A stretch of 42,607 nt of DNA. Origin: Geminisphaera colitermitum TAV2. Its GTDB lineage: Bacteria; Verrucomicrobiota; Verrucomicrobiia; Opitutales; Opitutaceae. How positions within the stretch are numbered: position 1 is the first letter of the stretch; every line of letters begins with the position of its first letter. Shown here piece by piece: positions 1-7,960 of the stretch. The stretch spans positions 1 to 42,607 of the forward strand of contig NZ_ABEA03000008.1 in the NCBI RefSeq assembly GCF_000171235.2, in the 5' to 3' direction. Under the pieces are notes generated by a model. The model was not told the DNA's origin, did not search any database, and saw only the letters and a list, made by a program, of their open reading frames with translations. A program made the position numbers and the translations under genes.

Positions 1-95
1 ACAGGGGTTGTGGCGGCGGCGTTTTTACCGGGTCCGCCGGCGGCGATGAGGCCGCCGAGTCCGCGACCGAGACGTGATTTGGCTGGAGGTGGCAT
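1..95 (-). CDS. parB: ParB chromosome-partitioning protein, N-terminal fragment
   Basis: Only the first 31 codons lie in the window; the gene runs off the left edge. Reading the minus strand from the ATG at 93-95 gives a start of the form MPPPAKSRLGRGLGGLIAAG. The KxRLGRGLGxLI block is the hallmark N-terminus of ParB/Spo0J, the CTPase that binds parS and drives origin segregation with ParA (family knowledge). The next gene upstream on the same strand is the LysM protein, with 104 bp between them. The call rests on this short motif alone, but the motif is very characteristic. Confidence 0.75.
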   Translation of the reverse strand, partial: MPPPAKSRLGRGLGGLIAAGGPGKNAAATTP

Positions 96-199
96 GGTGG
101 GAAAAGGGCTGAAGGCTGGGTGTTCGGGTGGAATGGCAGAGTGGATACGCGGTGTTTTTTTTCAGCCTTCAGCCTTCAGGCTTTCAGGCTTTGGCAACG

Positions 200-814
200 T
201 CACTTGCCTCCGGGGATGAAGAGGGTTTGGCCGACTTGGAGTTTTGTTGGGTCGGCGATTTTGTTGGCGTTGACGATGTCCTGCATCTTGGCGCCGTTTT
301 TCTGCGCGATGGAGGAGAGGGTGTCTCCTTTTTGCACGACGTAGGTGGTGCCTTCCTTGGGGAAGGAGTCAGAAAAAACGGGTACGGAAACGGAGGGCGC
401 AGCGGTGGCGGTGCGGCGCTGGTTGATGCTCTTGGCGAGCGAGTCGATGGCGGCGTTGGTCTGGTTGGCGAGTTTCTCCATTTGCGTGGCGACTTGCTGG
501 AGAGTGTCGCTTTTGGACTGCGTGATGGCGGCGCGTAGGAGGCGGTTGGACTCGCTCACGGATTCGTTGACGTAGGCGGTGCTGGCGGCGTCACGCGCGG
601 CGGCGGTGGTTTTTTGGCGGAGGGTTTCGTTGTCGCGTTCGAGTTGTTCGACACGGAGGGCGAGTTCGCCGAGGCGTTGCTGGGCAAGGACGAGCTCTTG
701 CCGGAGATTGGCGAGGTCAACCGCGATGTTTTGCTGGGCGTGGAGCGTGCTGGTGACGAAGGGGGCGAGAAACAGTCCGGTCCCTAAAAAAAGTGCGCTG
801 ATGTTTTTCAACAT
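200..814 (-). CDS. Exported coiled-coil protein with C-terminal LysM domain
   Basis: A 204-aa protein. Residues 1-26 form a signal peptide (MLKN, a hydrophobic core, then an LHAQ cleavage region). Residues about 30-115 are heptad-rich (QELVLAQQRLGELALRVEQL) and predict a coiled coil. The last 45 residues form a LysM fold with the usual YVVQKGDTLSSIAQKNG start and a VGQTLFIPGG end. LysM binds the N-acetylglucosamine backbone of peptidoglycan, so this should be a periplasmic or outer-membrane wall-binding protein. It lies just upstream of parB on the same strand and may share its transcript. No enzymatic domain is visible, so a structural or division-related role is inferred only. Confidence 0.85.
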   Translation of the reverse strand: MLKNISALFLGTGLFLAPFVTSTLHAQQNIAVDLANLRQELVLAQQRLGELALRVEQLERDNETLRQKTTAAARDAASTAYVNESVSESNRLLRAAITQSKSDTLQQVATQMEKLANQTNAAIDSLAKSINQRRTATAAPSVSVPVFSDSFPKEGTTYVVQKGDTLSSIAQKNGAKMQDIVNANKIADPTKLQVGQTLFIPGGK

Positions 815-886
815 GGTCAGCGCACTTTGAGGAACTTCGGCGAAGTTTGAAGAGTGAAGTTGGTTTCGCTTGGAATCGCTTCAGGA

Positions 887-896
887 GGGGGGGGGG
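887..896. repeat. G10 homopolymer tract
   Basis: Ten consecutive G in the 96-bp gap between the LysM gene and the aldolase gene, just past the aldolase stop codon. It belongs to the poly-G/C tract family seen across the window. Confidence 0.9.
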
Positions 897-910
897 ATGC
901 GTTGCGCTGG

Positions 911-1852
911 TTACGCGGGAGGCAGCGGGAGGGCGGCGAGCGTGGTGGCAAGCAGGTTTTCGACGCGGGCGCGTTCGGGGGCGGCGAAGCGGGCGAAGGG
1001 TTCGGCCATGGCGTCGTCGCAAATGCCGCGCAGCGAGAGCGCGCATTTCAGGCCTTTGACGATCGACGAGGCGTGCCGGCCAATGCGGTAGAGCTGGTCG
1101 AGCGCCTCGACTTGCGCCTGCAGTTTCGCACCGAGCGCGGTGTCGCCGGCTTCAAAGGCGTTGAACAAATCGACGAAGAGACGCGGACAGAGATTCGCAC
1201 CGCCAGACACGCCGCCGTCGCCGCCAAGTGCGAGGCTTTGTTGCAGGAGCGCCTCTGGGCCGATGAGCACGGACCAGTCGGGTCGCTGGCGCGCAATGGC
1301 AAGGGCGTCCTTGTAGTAGGCGAGGTCGCCGCCGCTGTCCTTGAGCCCGATGACATTGGGGAGGTCGAGGGCTTGGCGCAGCGTTTCCAGACCGAAGACG
1401 GTTTTGGTCATGGCCGGCATATTGTAGAGGAAAACCGGCAGCGGGAGCCGGGGGGCGAGGTGCGCGATGTATTCGCCAAGCTCAGGCTGCGCCGTCGGGT
1501 GATAATATGGCGCGGACAACACGAGCGCCGTTGCCCCGGCCTCGGCTGCGCAACGGGCGACGTTGAGTGATTCGGTAAATGACGTGTCGGTGATGCCCAC
1601 GAGCACGGGCACGCGTTCGCGGACGAGGCGGCAGGAGCGAACGATGAGTTCCTGGCGCAGCCGATAGCTGAGGCTCGGCGCTTCGCCGGTGGTTCCAAGG
1701 AGAAACAGCCCGTGAACACCGCCGCTGATGATGTGTTCGACGAGACGTTCGAGGCCGGGCACGTCGAGCGTGTCGGGCGCGGAAAGCGGCGTGACCATCG
1801 GAGGCACGATTCCGCGAAGGCGGGAGGAAGCAGATGAAGAAGAAGTAATCAT
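911..1852 (-). CDS. DapA/NanA-family class I aldolase (dihydrodipicolinate synthase family)
   Basis: A 313-aa TIM-barrel aldolase. The GTTGE pyruvate-binding loop is at residues 53-57, the YNMP motif with the catalytic tyrosine at Y143, and the Schiff-base lysine at K171 within GLKDSGGD. In bona fide DapA the residues after YNxP include an arginine (R138 in E. coli) that binds the carboxylate of aspartate semialdehyde. Here that stretch reads AMTK with no arginine, and the lysine context KDSGGD is the one common in keto-deoxy-sugar and sialic-acid aldolases. I therefore expect a pyruvate-dependent sugar-acid aldolase rather than lysine biosynthesis, although lysA lies 1.5 kb away. It is transcribed away from efp across an AT-rich intergenic region. 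Confidence 0.8.
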   Translation of the reverse strand: MITSSSSASSRLRGIVPPMVTPLSAPDTLDVPGLERLVEHIISGGVHGLFLLGTTGEAPSLSYRLRQELIVRSCRLVRERVPVLVGITDTSFTESLNVARCAAEAGATALVLSAPYYHPTAQPELGEYIAHLAPRLPLPVFLYNMPAMTKTVFGLETLRQALDLPNVIGLKDSGGDLAYYKDALAIARQRPDWSVLIGPEALLQQSLALGGDGGVSGGANLCPRLFVDLFNAFEAGDTALGAKLQAQVEALDQLYRIGRHASSIVKGLKCALSLRGICDDAMAEPFARFAAPERARVENLLATTLAALPLPPA

Positions 1853-2201
1853 GGGAAATACACCACTAGCAATTACGTTTTAGCAAAAAGTTCAAGCGAT
1901 AAAGAAAAACAGGCCAATTTTTGAGAATGAAGGATATGACGGAATAAATCAGTCATTCAGGTGCTTTAATCAAATATCAATATAATATAATGTTTAACAA
2001 CAAAATATGTGAAATACGATCTGCATCAAATATTGGGAAAAACAAAGTAGATGATTCCGATTTCAAAAAACGTTTTTTCTAGCACTCCCAGAGAGAGATT
2101 CGGGGATTTTCCCGGCAGTGATTGACACCCGCCATGTCGGACGGTTAATCGGTCCTCCTTTTAACGTCCGACACATCCAACCTACCCACCACATACCACA
2201 C
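1853..2201. promoter_or_regulatory. AT-rich divergent promoter region upstream of efp and the aldolase gene
   Basis: About 350 bp without a convincing ORF. It is far richer in A/T than its surroundings (for example around 1965-2060, with TATAAT-like words near 1980-1990), which fits divergent promoters. An in-frame extension of efp up to 2118 has no good start context and no conserved sequence, so I treat it as leader. Confidence 0.5.
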
Positions 2202-2759
2202 ATGCCAGCAGCCAACGACATCCGCAAGGGCCAAGTCATCAAGTACAACGGCGAGCCTCATCTCGTCATGGAGACCCAGCACCGCACCCCGGGCAACCTC
2301 CGCGCCTTCGTGCAGATGAAGATGCGCAACCTCCGTTACGGCAAATCGCTCGACCAGCGTTTCAACTCGACCGACACCATCGAGGTGCTCCCGACCGAGA
2401 AGAAAACCCTCGAATTTAGCTACGTTGACCGCGATAGCTACGCGTTCATGGACCCCGAGACGTATGAGACCATTGAGCTCAACGCGCAACTCGTGGGAGA
2501 CGCCAAAAACTACCTCACAGCCAACGGCAAGGTGGACGTGCTCTACGTGGACGACAAACCCATCACGCTGGAACTGCCCTCCTCTGTGGTTCTCAAGATC
2601 ACCGAGAGCGCCGATGGGATCAAAGGCGACACCGCTTCCAACGTCCAAAAGCCCGCCACTCTCGAAACCGGCCTCGTCGTGCAGGTGCCGCTCTTCATCA
2701 AGGAAGGCGAACTCATCAAGATTAGCACCTCAGACGGCTCCTACATGGGCCGCGCCTGA
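2202..2759 (+). CDS. efp: Translation elongation factor P
   Basis: A 185-aa protein of normal EF-P length with its three beta-barrel domains: the N-terminal KOW-like domain begins NDIRKGQVIKYNGEP, the central domain contains FMDPETYE, and the C-terminal domain contains KGDTAS, KPATLETG and ends SDGSYMGRA. EF-P binds the ribosomal E site and rescues stalling at proline runs, which may matter in a genome with poly-proline stretches like this one. The start is placed at MPAANDIRKG because it matches the family start; an upstream in-frame ATG adds 28 non-conserved residues. The loop that normally carries the modified Lys34 (E. coli) or Arg32 (Pseudomonas) reads TPGNLRAF here, with Asn32 at the tip. 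Confidence 0.95.
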   Translation: MPAANDIRKGQVIKYNGEPHLVMETQHRTPGNLRAFVQMKMRNLRYGKSLDQRFNSTDTIEVLPTEKKTLEFSYVDRDSYAFMDPETYETIELNAQLVGDAKNYLTANGKVDVLYVDDKPITLELPSSVVLKITESADGIKGDTASNVQKPATLETGLVVQVPLFIKEGELIKISTSDGSYMGRA

Positions 2760-2803
2760 TAAAAAATTAGCCGCAAAGACACAACAGCACAGAGATCCAG
2801 AAG

Positions 2804-2863
2804 GAGTTGGAAATCAGGAGTCAGGAATCAAGAGCCTGACTTCTGGAGCCCAACTCTTTTTTT
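2804..2863 (+). terminator. Rho-independent terminator downstream of efp
   Basis: The outer arms GAGTTGG and CCAACTC enclose a second stem (AGTCAGG with CCTGACT), and the structure is followed immediately by seven T residues. It sits 45 bp after the efp stop. Confidence 0.8.
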
Positions 2864-2942
2864 GTGCAAATTGCGTTTTTTCGCGGCCATTCAATCCGTC
2901 TTCGGATTGTTCTGTCCTGTGTCTCCGTGTCCCTGTGGTGAA

Positions 2943-3209
2943 TTAAAAAATCGAGATTGCCCGGGCGCTCTCGACCACCACCCACGCCAGTCCGGCGGTG
3001 AGGGCGAGGATGACGAATGACTTCACCAGCTTGAGCCGGCGCAAACGCTGGTCATGGCGGTCGGAATTGCGCGCCGACATGCAGTTGTTTTCGCTAAAAA
3101 AACTCACGAACTGCGCATTACGAATCTGCGTGCGACGGATGCGTGCATTATCCACCCGGCCCATGCGAACGGGCGGTCGGCGGAAAAAACTGAGCAGGAT
3201 ACGCAGCAT
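2943..3209 (-). CDS. Small basic membrane protein, unknown function
   Basis: An 88-aa protein if started at the methionine beginning MLRILLSFFRRPP; a longer 118-aa form has a less plausible N-terminus. The body is arginine-rich (RRTQIRNAQF, SARNSDRHDQRLRRLK) and is followed by one transmembrane helix near the C-terminus (about 68-86, FVILALTAGLAWVVVESA). A cytoplasmic basic domain with a C-terminal anchor is the likely topology. It is convergent with efp and divergent from lysA. I do not recognise the family. Confidence 0.55.
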   Translation of the reverse strand: MLRILLSFFRRPPVRMGRVDNARIRRTQIRNAQFVSFFSENNCMSARNSDRHDQRLRRLKLVKSFVILALTAGLAWVVVESARAISIF

Positions 3210-3371
3210 TGGTAAAACGATGGCATAAACCACCCTAATTTTGTGTGGTTTTTTCAAGAGGAAATCCGCACAAACAACGACTTTTCCCTGAATACACACG
3301 GAAACACACTCAAATCCACACTCACCGACTCATCTGCCATCGCCTACCGCGCGTCCAGCCGCCTTCCCGTC

Positions 3372-4742
3372 ATGCATCACTTCCACTACAACGGTAACCA
3401 CCTCCACTGCGAATCGGTCAACCTGGCCGACGTTGCCCGCCTCTACGGCACGCCCACCTACGTTTACAGCGCGGCGACCATGACGGACAACTACACGCGC
3501 CTCGCGCGCAGCCTAGGCGGACTGGATTTGCAGATCTGCTACGCGATGAAGGCCAACTCGTCGCTCGCGATCCTGCGCCACTTCGCCAACCTCGGCGCGG
3601 CATTCGACCTTGTCAGCGGAGGCGAAATCCGCCGCGTGCTCGCCGCCGGGGCTGACGTGAAACGAAGCGTCTTCGCCGGCGTCGGCAAGACCGAGGCCGA
3701 GATCAAGCTCGCGCTCGAAAACGGCATCTTCGCCTTCCACGTCGAAAGCGAACCCGAGATCGCCCGCATCAACCACGTGGCCGGAAAACTCCTCTCCAGC
3801 GGCAGGATCACTGGCAAGGCGCCCATCGCCATCCGCATCAACCCCGACGTCGATGCGCATACGCACGCCAAGATCACGACAGGCAAGGCGGACAACAAAT
3901 TCGGCATCCCGCTCAAGCACGCCGCCGCCGCCTACGAGACCGCCGCCCGGTATCCGCACATCGAAATCAAGGGCGTGCAGATGCACATCGGTTCTCAGCT
4001 CACGAGCGTCAAACCCTTCGTCGAAGCCGTGGCGAAAGTCGCCCCCTTCGTCGCCGACCTGAAGACGCGCTACGGCATCACCTACTTCTCCATCGGCGGC
4101 GGCATCGGCATCATTTACAAAGACGCCCTCGCCAGCGGAGCCAAAGCCTGGTGGGACGCTCAACCCGCCGACCAACGCCCGCTCACACCCGAAGCCTACG
4201 GCGCCGCCCTCACCCCGCTGCTCCAGCCGCTCGCATCCGCGACCGGGGGGGGGGGGGGGACTGGGACCGGCCTCAAAATCCTGCTCGAACCCGGACGCTT
4301 CCTTGTTGGCAACGCCGGCGTGCTCCTCACGCGCGTCGAGTATCTGAAGCGTGGACATGATCGGGCCCGTGACAAAAGTTTCCTCGTGGTCGATGCCGCG
4401 ATGAACGACCTCGTGCGCCCCGCCATGTATGACAGCTATCACGAAATCCTGCCCCTCCAACGCGACACCGCGCGCCCCGCGCTCGTGGCCGATGTCGTGG
4501 GACCCATTTGCGAAAGCGGCGACTGTTTCGCCAAGGACCGCTCCTTGCAGGAACTCGGCGAAGGCGAACACCTCGCCTTCATGAGTGCGGGCGCGTATGG
4601 CTACACGATGGCGGGCCGCTACAACTCGCGTCCCATGGCCGCCGAAGTGCTGGTCAACCAAGGCACCTTCGAACTCATCAACGCCCGGGAAACCTTTGAG
4701 CAACAGATCGCCGGCGAGAGCATCCCGGCGTTTTTGAAGTGA
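3372..4742 (+). CDS. lysA: Diaminopimelate decarboxylase
   Basis: A 456-aa PLP enzyme of fold type III that converts meso-diaminopimelate to L-lysine, the last lysine step. The PLP lysine is K60 in YAMKAN. The barrel carries HIGSQ, the glycine-rich phosphate loop SIGGGIGI and EPGRFLV, and the C-terminal domain has CESGDCFAKDR and GAYGYTM, with the cysteine and tyrosine expected at the dimer active site. The start at MHHFHYNG is chosen because an upstream extension to 3243 is not conserved. A G15 tract at 4245-4259 encodes five glycines in frame at about residues 292-296, in a surface loop just before the EPGR motif. The stop directly abuts that of the convergent dedA gene. Confidence 0.95.
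   Translation: MHHFHYNGNHLHCESVNLADVARLYGTPTYVYSAATMTDNYTRLARSLGGLDLQICYAMKANSSLAILRHFANLGAAFDLVSGGEIRRVLAAGADVKRSVFAGVGKTEAEIKLALENGIFAFHVESEPEIARINHVAGKLLSSGRITGKAPIAIRINPDVDAHTHAKITTGKADNKFGIPLKHAAAAYETAARYPHIEIKGVQMHIGSQLTSVKPFVEAVAKVAPFVADLKTRYGITYFSIGGGIGIIYKDALASGAKAWWDAQPADQRPLTPEAYGAALTPLLQPLASATGGGGGTGTGLKILLEPGRFLVGNAGVLLTRVEYLKRGHDRARDKSFLVVDAAMNDLVRPAMYDSYHEILPLQRDTARPALVADVVGPICESGDCFAKDRSLQELGEGEHLAFMSAGAYGYTMAGRYNSRPMAAEVLVNQGTFELINARETFEQQIAGESIPAFLK
4245..4259. repeat. G15 homopolymer tract inside lysA
   Basis: Fifteen G in the coding strand of lysA, adding a run of glycines in a loop. A change of one or two bases would truncate lysA. Confidence 0.9.
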
Positions 4743-5423
4743 TTACGTGATGATACCCGACGCACGCGTTCCGCGCCGCCTCCCGGCTGGCGCGAGCGAG
4801 CGTTTTTGACGGCGCATGCGGAACCAGACGAAGAACGCAAGCAGCACCACCAGCGCGATTCCGATCGTCGCCCACAGGCTGTAGGATTGCGTGCGTGCCA
4901 GCGCGTGGTGCATCGCCTCGATGTCGCCCTTGAACTTGGCCCAGAGAAAATGCCCCAACCACACAAACACCGGCACGCTGATCAGTGCCGCAAGCCCGTC
5001 GAGCGCGAGGAATTTAAGAAACGACACCCTGACCGAACCTGCCGTAAAAAAGATCGGCATGCGCAATCCTGGCAGGAAGCGTCCGATGAAAAGCACCCAT
5101 GAGCCGTAGCGCGCGAAAAGCTTGGAGACCCGCGCGAGCTTGCGCGGTGAAAACATCCGCCTGAACCAACGCGCCGACAGCAGCCGGGCTCCCAGATATT
5201 TTCCCGCCAGGAAAATCATGGAATCCCCCCCCACCACGCCCACGTACATCAGCAGCGTGGTGAACATCACCGTGCGTCCGTCCATCTCCGCCAGCACCCC
5301 GGCCGTAATCAGCACCACATCCTCGGGCAATGGCAGACCCAACCCACAGAGCAACAGCACGATAAAAGGGCCCCACAACGAAAGGGACGTGTTTTGAAAA
5401 AACTCCAGCAAGGCTTCAAACAT
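4743..5423 (-). CDS. DedA-family membrane protein
   Basis: A 226-aa multi-pass inner-membrane protein. Family signatures are the re-entrant GLPLPEDV segment with acidic E34/D35 and the FIGRFLPGLR motif with R115 and R121. These charged residues are essential in the DedA superfamily, whose members flip undecaprenyl phosphate or other lipids and support membrane-potential homeostasis (family knowledge). About five hydrophobic segments are visible, followed by a basic tail (RMRRQKRSLAPAGRRRG). It is tail-to-tail with lysA with no bases between the stop codons. Substrate unknown. Confidence 0.88.
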   Translation of the reverse strand: MFEALLEFFQNTSLSLWGPFIVLLLCGLGLPLPEDVVLITAGVLAEMDGRTVMFTTLLMYVGVVGGDSMIFLAGKYLGARLLSARWFRRMFSPRKLARVSKLFARYGSWVLFIGRFLPGLRMPIFFTAGSVRVSFLKFLALDGLAALISVPVFVWLGHFLWAKFKGDIEAMHHALARTQSYSLWATIGIALVVLLAFFVWFRMRRQKRSLAPAGRRRGTRASGIIT

Positions 5424-5581
5424 GGAGAGATGGATTAGGTCGGCGCGCTATGGTAGTGGGAGTGAAAATCGGACAAACGGACCACGTTTGCCCTTCGCGC
5501 AACCTGCTGCAACCTCCAACGCAGAAAAACAGAGACATGAAAATGGAGCAACGGTCTCCATCAAAACCGTCGCTCCATTAT

Positions 5582-5755
5582 TCACTGATGTTACGCAGCC
5601 GAAGCAAGGAGCGGCGGTCTCCAGGCCGCCGGATGGATCGGCAGCAAAACGTCGCCCGTTTGAATGATGAACTGCATGAGGCGAGGCGCGTTGCGCCTCG
5701 TCCGGCGGCCTGGAGACCGCCGCTCCTTGGCAAACGTCCGCGTAACATCAGTTAT
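5582..5755. repeat. Large inverted repeat (REP-like) between dedA and the nucleoside hydrolase gene
   Basis: Two perfect 28-bp arms, 5606-5633 and 5701-5728 (core GCGGCGGTCTCCAGGCCGCC), face each other across 67 bp. An outer pair, CTGATGTTACGC at 5585-5596 and its complement at about 5740-5751, extends the stem. It abuts the 3' end of the nucleoside hydrolase gene and could act as its terminator or as a dispersed REP element. The rest of 5424-5581 holds no gene I can support. Confidence 0.75.
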
Positions 5756-6682
5756 TCAGATGAAGTGCCCAAAATACTTCTCGAAAAATTTTTCGGGGGA
5801 AACGCCTTCCGCCACTTCATGAATCGCATCCGCAGGCGCGGCCGGTTGGGGGTCGAAGAGCGTGAAACCTTCCATCAATCCCTCGGTGACGACGCGCACG
5901 CGCCCCTGGGTGTAGGTGCACACGTCGGGATAAAAAATCGACACCGCGGCGAGCGGATCGTGAAAGGTGATCGTGGGGCGTCCGCTGTCGAACCACACCC
6001 GCGCCATGTCGAGGACAACATCAAGGCCGGGAACCTGAAATTTTTGATGCACGGCGGGCACGTCCATTTCGACGCGCATGGTGACGTCGATGCCGATGGA
6101 GCGGTGCAGGCGGACGGGCGTGCGATAAACAATCTCGGCGGCGTGCGGATCATTCCAGATATTCCATTCGCCGCGTCCGGCTGCGATGCTGCCGTGCCAG
6201 CGCACGGGGGAGAAATTACCGCCCATGATTACGAGCGCCTTGAGGAGTGAGGGGATCTCCGGGTCGATGGTGAAGAGGGCGGCGATGTTGGTCAGCGGAC
6301 CGATGGCGAGCAGCGTCACCTCTCCGGGATTCTGGCGGATGGTGCGCTGAAGAAAGTGAATGGCCTCGTGTCGTGAGAAAGCGGATACAGGGGTGTGCGG
6401 CCATTTTTTATCCGAGGCGGCGAAGATGCTCGCCTGGGGGACGTTGGGCTGCCGGCTTTCGGGAATGTAAATGGGTTTGGCGAGGCCGGGATGGATGGGC
6501 ATGTCGGGGCGTCCGAGGCGGTGGCAGATGCTGCTGGCCAGCGAGGCACGGGTGGCCACGTCACCGCTGACGGTGGTGATGCCGAGCAGTTCGCAGGCGG
6601 GTTCGCGGAGCAGCCAGGCAAGACAGACCGCGTCGTCGATGTCGGAGCCGATGTCGGTGTCGAGGATGAGTTTTGTTTTCAT
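5756..6682 (-). CDS. Inosine/uridine-preferring nucleoside hydrolase
   Basis: A 308-aa protein that hydrolyses the N-glycosidic bond of ribonucleosides to base and ribose. The N-terminal calcium- and ribose-binding cluster reads DTDIGSDIDDA at residues 8-18, an aspartate-rich variant of the canonical DTDPGxDD. Further motifs are LLAIGPLTNIA, VIMGGNF, WNIWNDPHAA and the late HDPLA. The start at MKTKLILDTDIG is preferred over a 25-codon extension, since the DTD motif normally sits within the first dozen residues. It is divergent from ribokinase across a region containing a LacI-type operator, so the two enzymes plausibly form a salvage route from nucleoside to ribose 5-phosphate. Confidence 0.9.
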   Translation of the reverse strand: MKTKLILDTDIGSDIDDAVCLAWLLREPACELLGITTVSGDVATRASLASSICHRLGRPDMPIHPGLAKPIYIPESRQPNVPQASIFAASDKKWPHTPVSAFSRHEAIHFLQRTIRQNPGEVTLLAIGPLTNIAALFTIDPEIPSLLKALVIMGGNFSPVRWHGSIAAGRGEWNIWNDPHAAEIVYRTPVRLHRSIGIDVTMRVEMDVPAVHQKFQVPGLDVVLDMARVWFDSGRPTITFHDPLAAVSIFYPDVCTYTQGRVRVVTEGLMEGFTLFDPQPAAPADAIHEVAEGVSPEKFFEKYFGHFI

Positions 6683-6763
6683 GACCGGTGATGCGGAGGT
6701 GGAATGCAGGCGAATGGAGTTGGTGGTGAAGGGTGGCAGGAGAGACGGAATCTGCATGGTTGA

Positions 6764-6775
6764 GCAAACGTTTTC
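6764..6775. promoter_or_regulatory. LacI-family operator between the nucleoside hydrolase and ribokinase genes
   Basis: GCAAACGTTTTC, a near-palindrome centred on the CG at 6769-6770, is typical of LacI/GalR operators. Read on the minus strand it contains GAAAACGTTTG, identical to the core of the site at 7931 upstream of the LacI gene. It sits 90 bp before the ribokinase start and 80 bp before the hydrolase start. Confidence 0.65.
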
Positions 6776-6853
6776 TCGATTTTGCCTGAGTTTCCTTCAA
6801 GGTGCGCGGTCAGCAAACTTTGCGGTCAGGAAATTCGCAGCGATTTTTCTCTC

Positions 6854-7909
6854 ATGGCTTCTCTCATTCATTCCACCAAAACCTCACGACAGGGCGTGGT
6901 CGTTGTCGGCTCCGCCAACATGGATCTCGTCATCCCGGTCCCTTCTTTGCCGCGCACGGGCGAGACCATTCTTGGCGGAGACATGATGACCAATCCCGGA
7001 GGCAAGGGGGCCAACCAGGCGGTGGCCGCGCAACGTGCGGCGGGCATGCCGAGGGGGGGGGAGGGGGGGGAGGGGAGACGCGCAGGATTTTGCAAGTTCG
7101 TCGGGCGCGTGGGGGATGATGTATTCGGTGAAAAACTACGCGAGTCCTTGGAATCGCACGGAGTGGGGACGGACGCGTTGTTCGTCACGCCCGGAGTCGC
7201 GAGCGGCACGGCGGCAATCATGGTCAACCCCGCAGGTGACAATGCCATCGTTGTGTCTCCCGGAGCCAATGCGCGGCTTTCCCCGGATGATGTTGTCCGG
7301 GCGCGTCCCGTGATCGCCTCCGCCGCCGTGCTGGCCGTGCAATTGGAGGTGCCGGTGGAGACCGTGGCGGCTGCGCTTGCCGTTGCCCGGGAGGCGGGGG
7401 TCGTAACGATCCTTGACCCGGCTCCGGCACCGCAACCGCTGTCTCCGGCGTTGGTGGCGACGTTGCCGGAGGCGCTTTGGCAGGTGGACATTTTTTCGCC
7501 TAACCAGACGGAGGCGCGGTTGTTGACGGGAATTGAGCCGGAGTCGTTCGATGCTGCGCGTGTTGCGGGCGAACGTTTGCTCGCATTGGGGCCAAAGATC
7601 ATCGTGCTAAAACTGGGGGCGCTCGGCGCGGCGATTGTCTCGCGCGAAGCGGCGACAGGGCAGGGGGGGGGGAGGGGGGCTGCGCGTGGGGTGCGGTTCG
7701 TGCATGTGCCGGCCATGAGCATCCCGGTGGTTGTGGATACGACGGCGGCCGGGGATTCGTTTACGGGTGCGCTGGCCACTGCTCTGGCGGAAGGACGGGC
7801 TTTGACGGATGCGGTCCGCTTTGCCGGCATCGCCGGTTCGCTCGCTTGCACGCGTGCGGGGGCGCAGGCGGCGATCCCAAGTCGGGACGAGATACTGGCG
7901 CATTTTTAA
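6854..7909 (+). CDS. rbsK: Ribokinase (PfkB family)
   Basis: A 351-aa sugar kinase that phosphorylates ribose at O5. PfkB signature 1 is NPGGKGANQAVAA at residues 47-59; signature 2 is DTTAAGDSFTGAL from residue 295, with the catalytic base D301. The GSANMDLVIPVP opening is typical of ribokinases. The start at MASLIHST places the first beta strand close to the N-terminus as expected. Two G-rich insertions, encoding GGEGGEG near residue 70 and GQGGGRGA near 275, come from poly-G tracts and lengthen loops relative to normal ribokinases of about 300 aa. It lies between the operator and lacI, and with the divergent hydrolase forms a nucleoside/ribose locus. Confidence 0.92.
   Translation: MASLIHSTKTSRQGVVVVGSANMDLVIPVPSLPRTGETILGGDMMTNPGGKGANQAVAAQRAAGMPRGGEGGEGRRAGFCKFVGRVGDDVFGEKLRESLESHGVGTDALFVTPGVASGTAAIMVNPAGDNAIVVSPGANARLSPDDVVRARPVIASAAVLAVQLEVPVETVAAALAVAREAGVVTILDPAPAPQPLSPALVATLPEALWQVDIFSPNQTEARLLTGIEPESFDAARVAGERLLALGPKIIVLKLGALGAAIVSREAATGQGGGRGAARGVRFVHVPAMSIPVVVDTTAAGDSFTGALATALAEGRALTDAVRFAGIAGSLACTRAGAQAAIPSRDEILAHF
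7053..7070. repeat. G9-A-G8 tract inside rbsK
   Basis: Two adjacent G runs (7053-7061 and 7063-7070), separated by one A and followed by AGGGG, are in frame in rbsK and encode a Gly/Glu-rich loop. Confidence 0.9.
7663..7679. repeat. G10-A-G6 tract inside rbsK
   Basis: A second in-frame G tract in rbsK, coding for a Gly-rich loop upstream of the catalytic DTTAAGD motif. Confidence 0.85.
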
Positions 7910-7929
7910 GTCCAAAAATCTCGTCGGAC

Positions 7930-7944
7930 GGAAAACGTTTGTCC
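7930..7944. promoter_or_regulatory. LacI-family operator upstream of the LacI regulator gene
   Basis: GGAAAACGTTTGTCC shares an 11-bp core with the operator at 6764-6775 and lies 17 bp before the regulator's ATG, which suggests autoregulation. Confidence 0.6.
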
Positions 7945-7960
7945 TAACTTGCTCGTTGAA

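Noticed and set aside
3513-4703. A 396-aa minus-strand ORF opposite lysA
   Set aside because: Shadow frame of lysA produced by GC-rich codon use; no recognisable domain, and the plus strand holds all lysA motifs.
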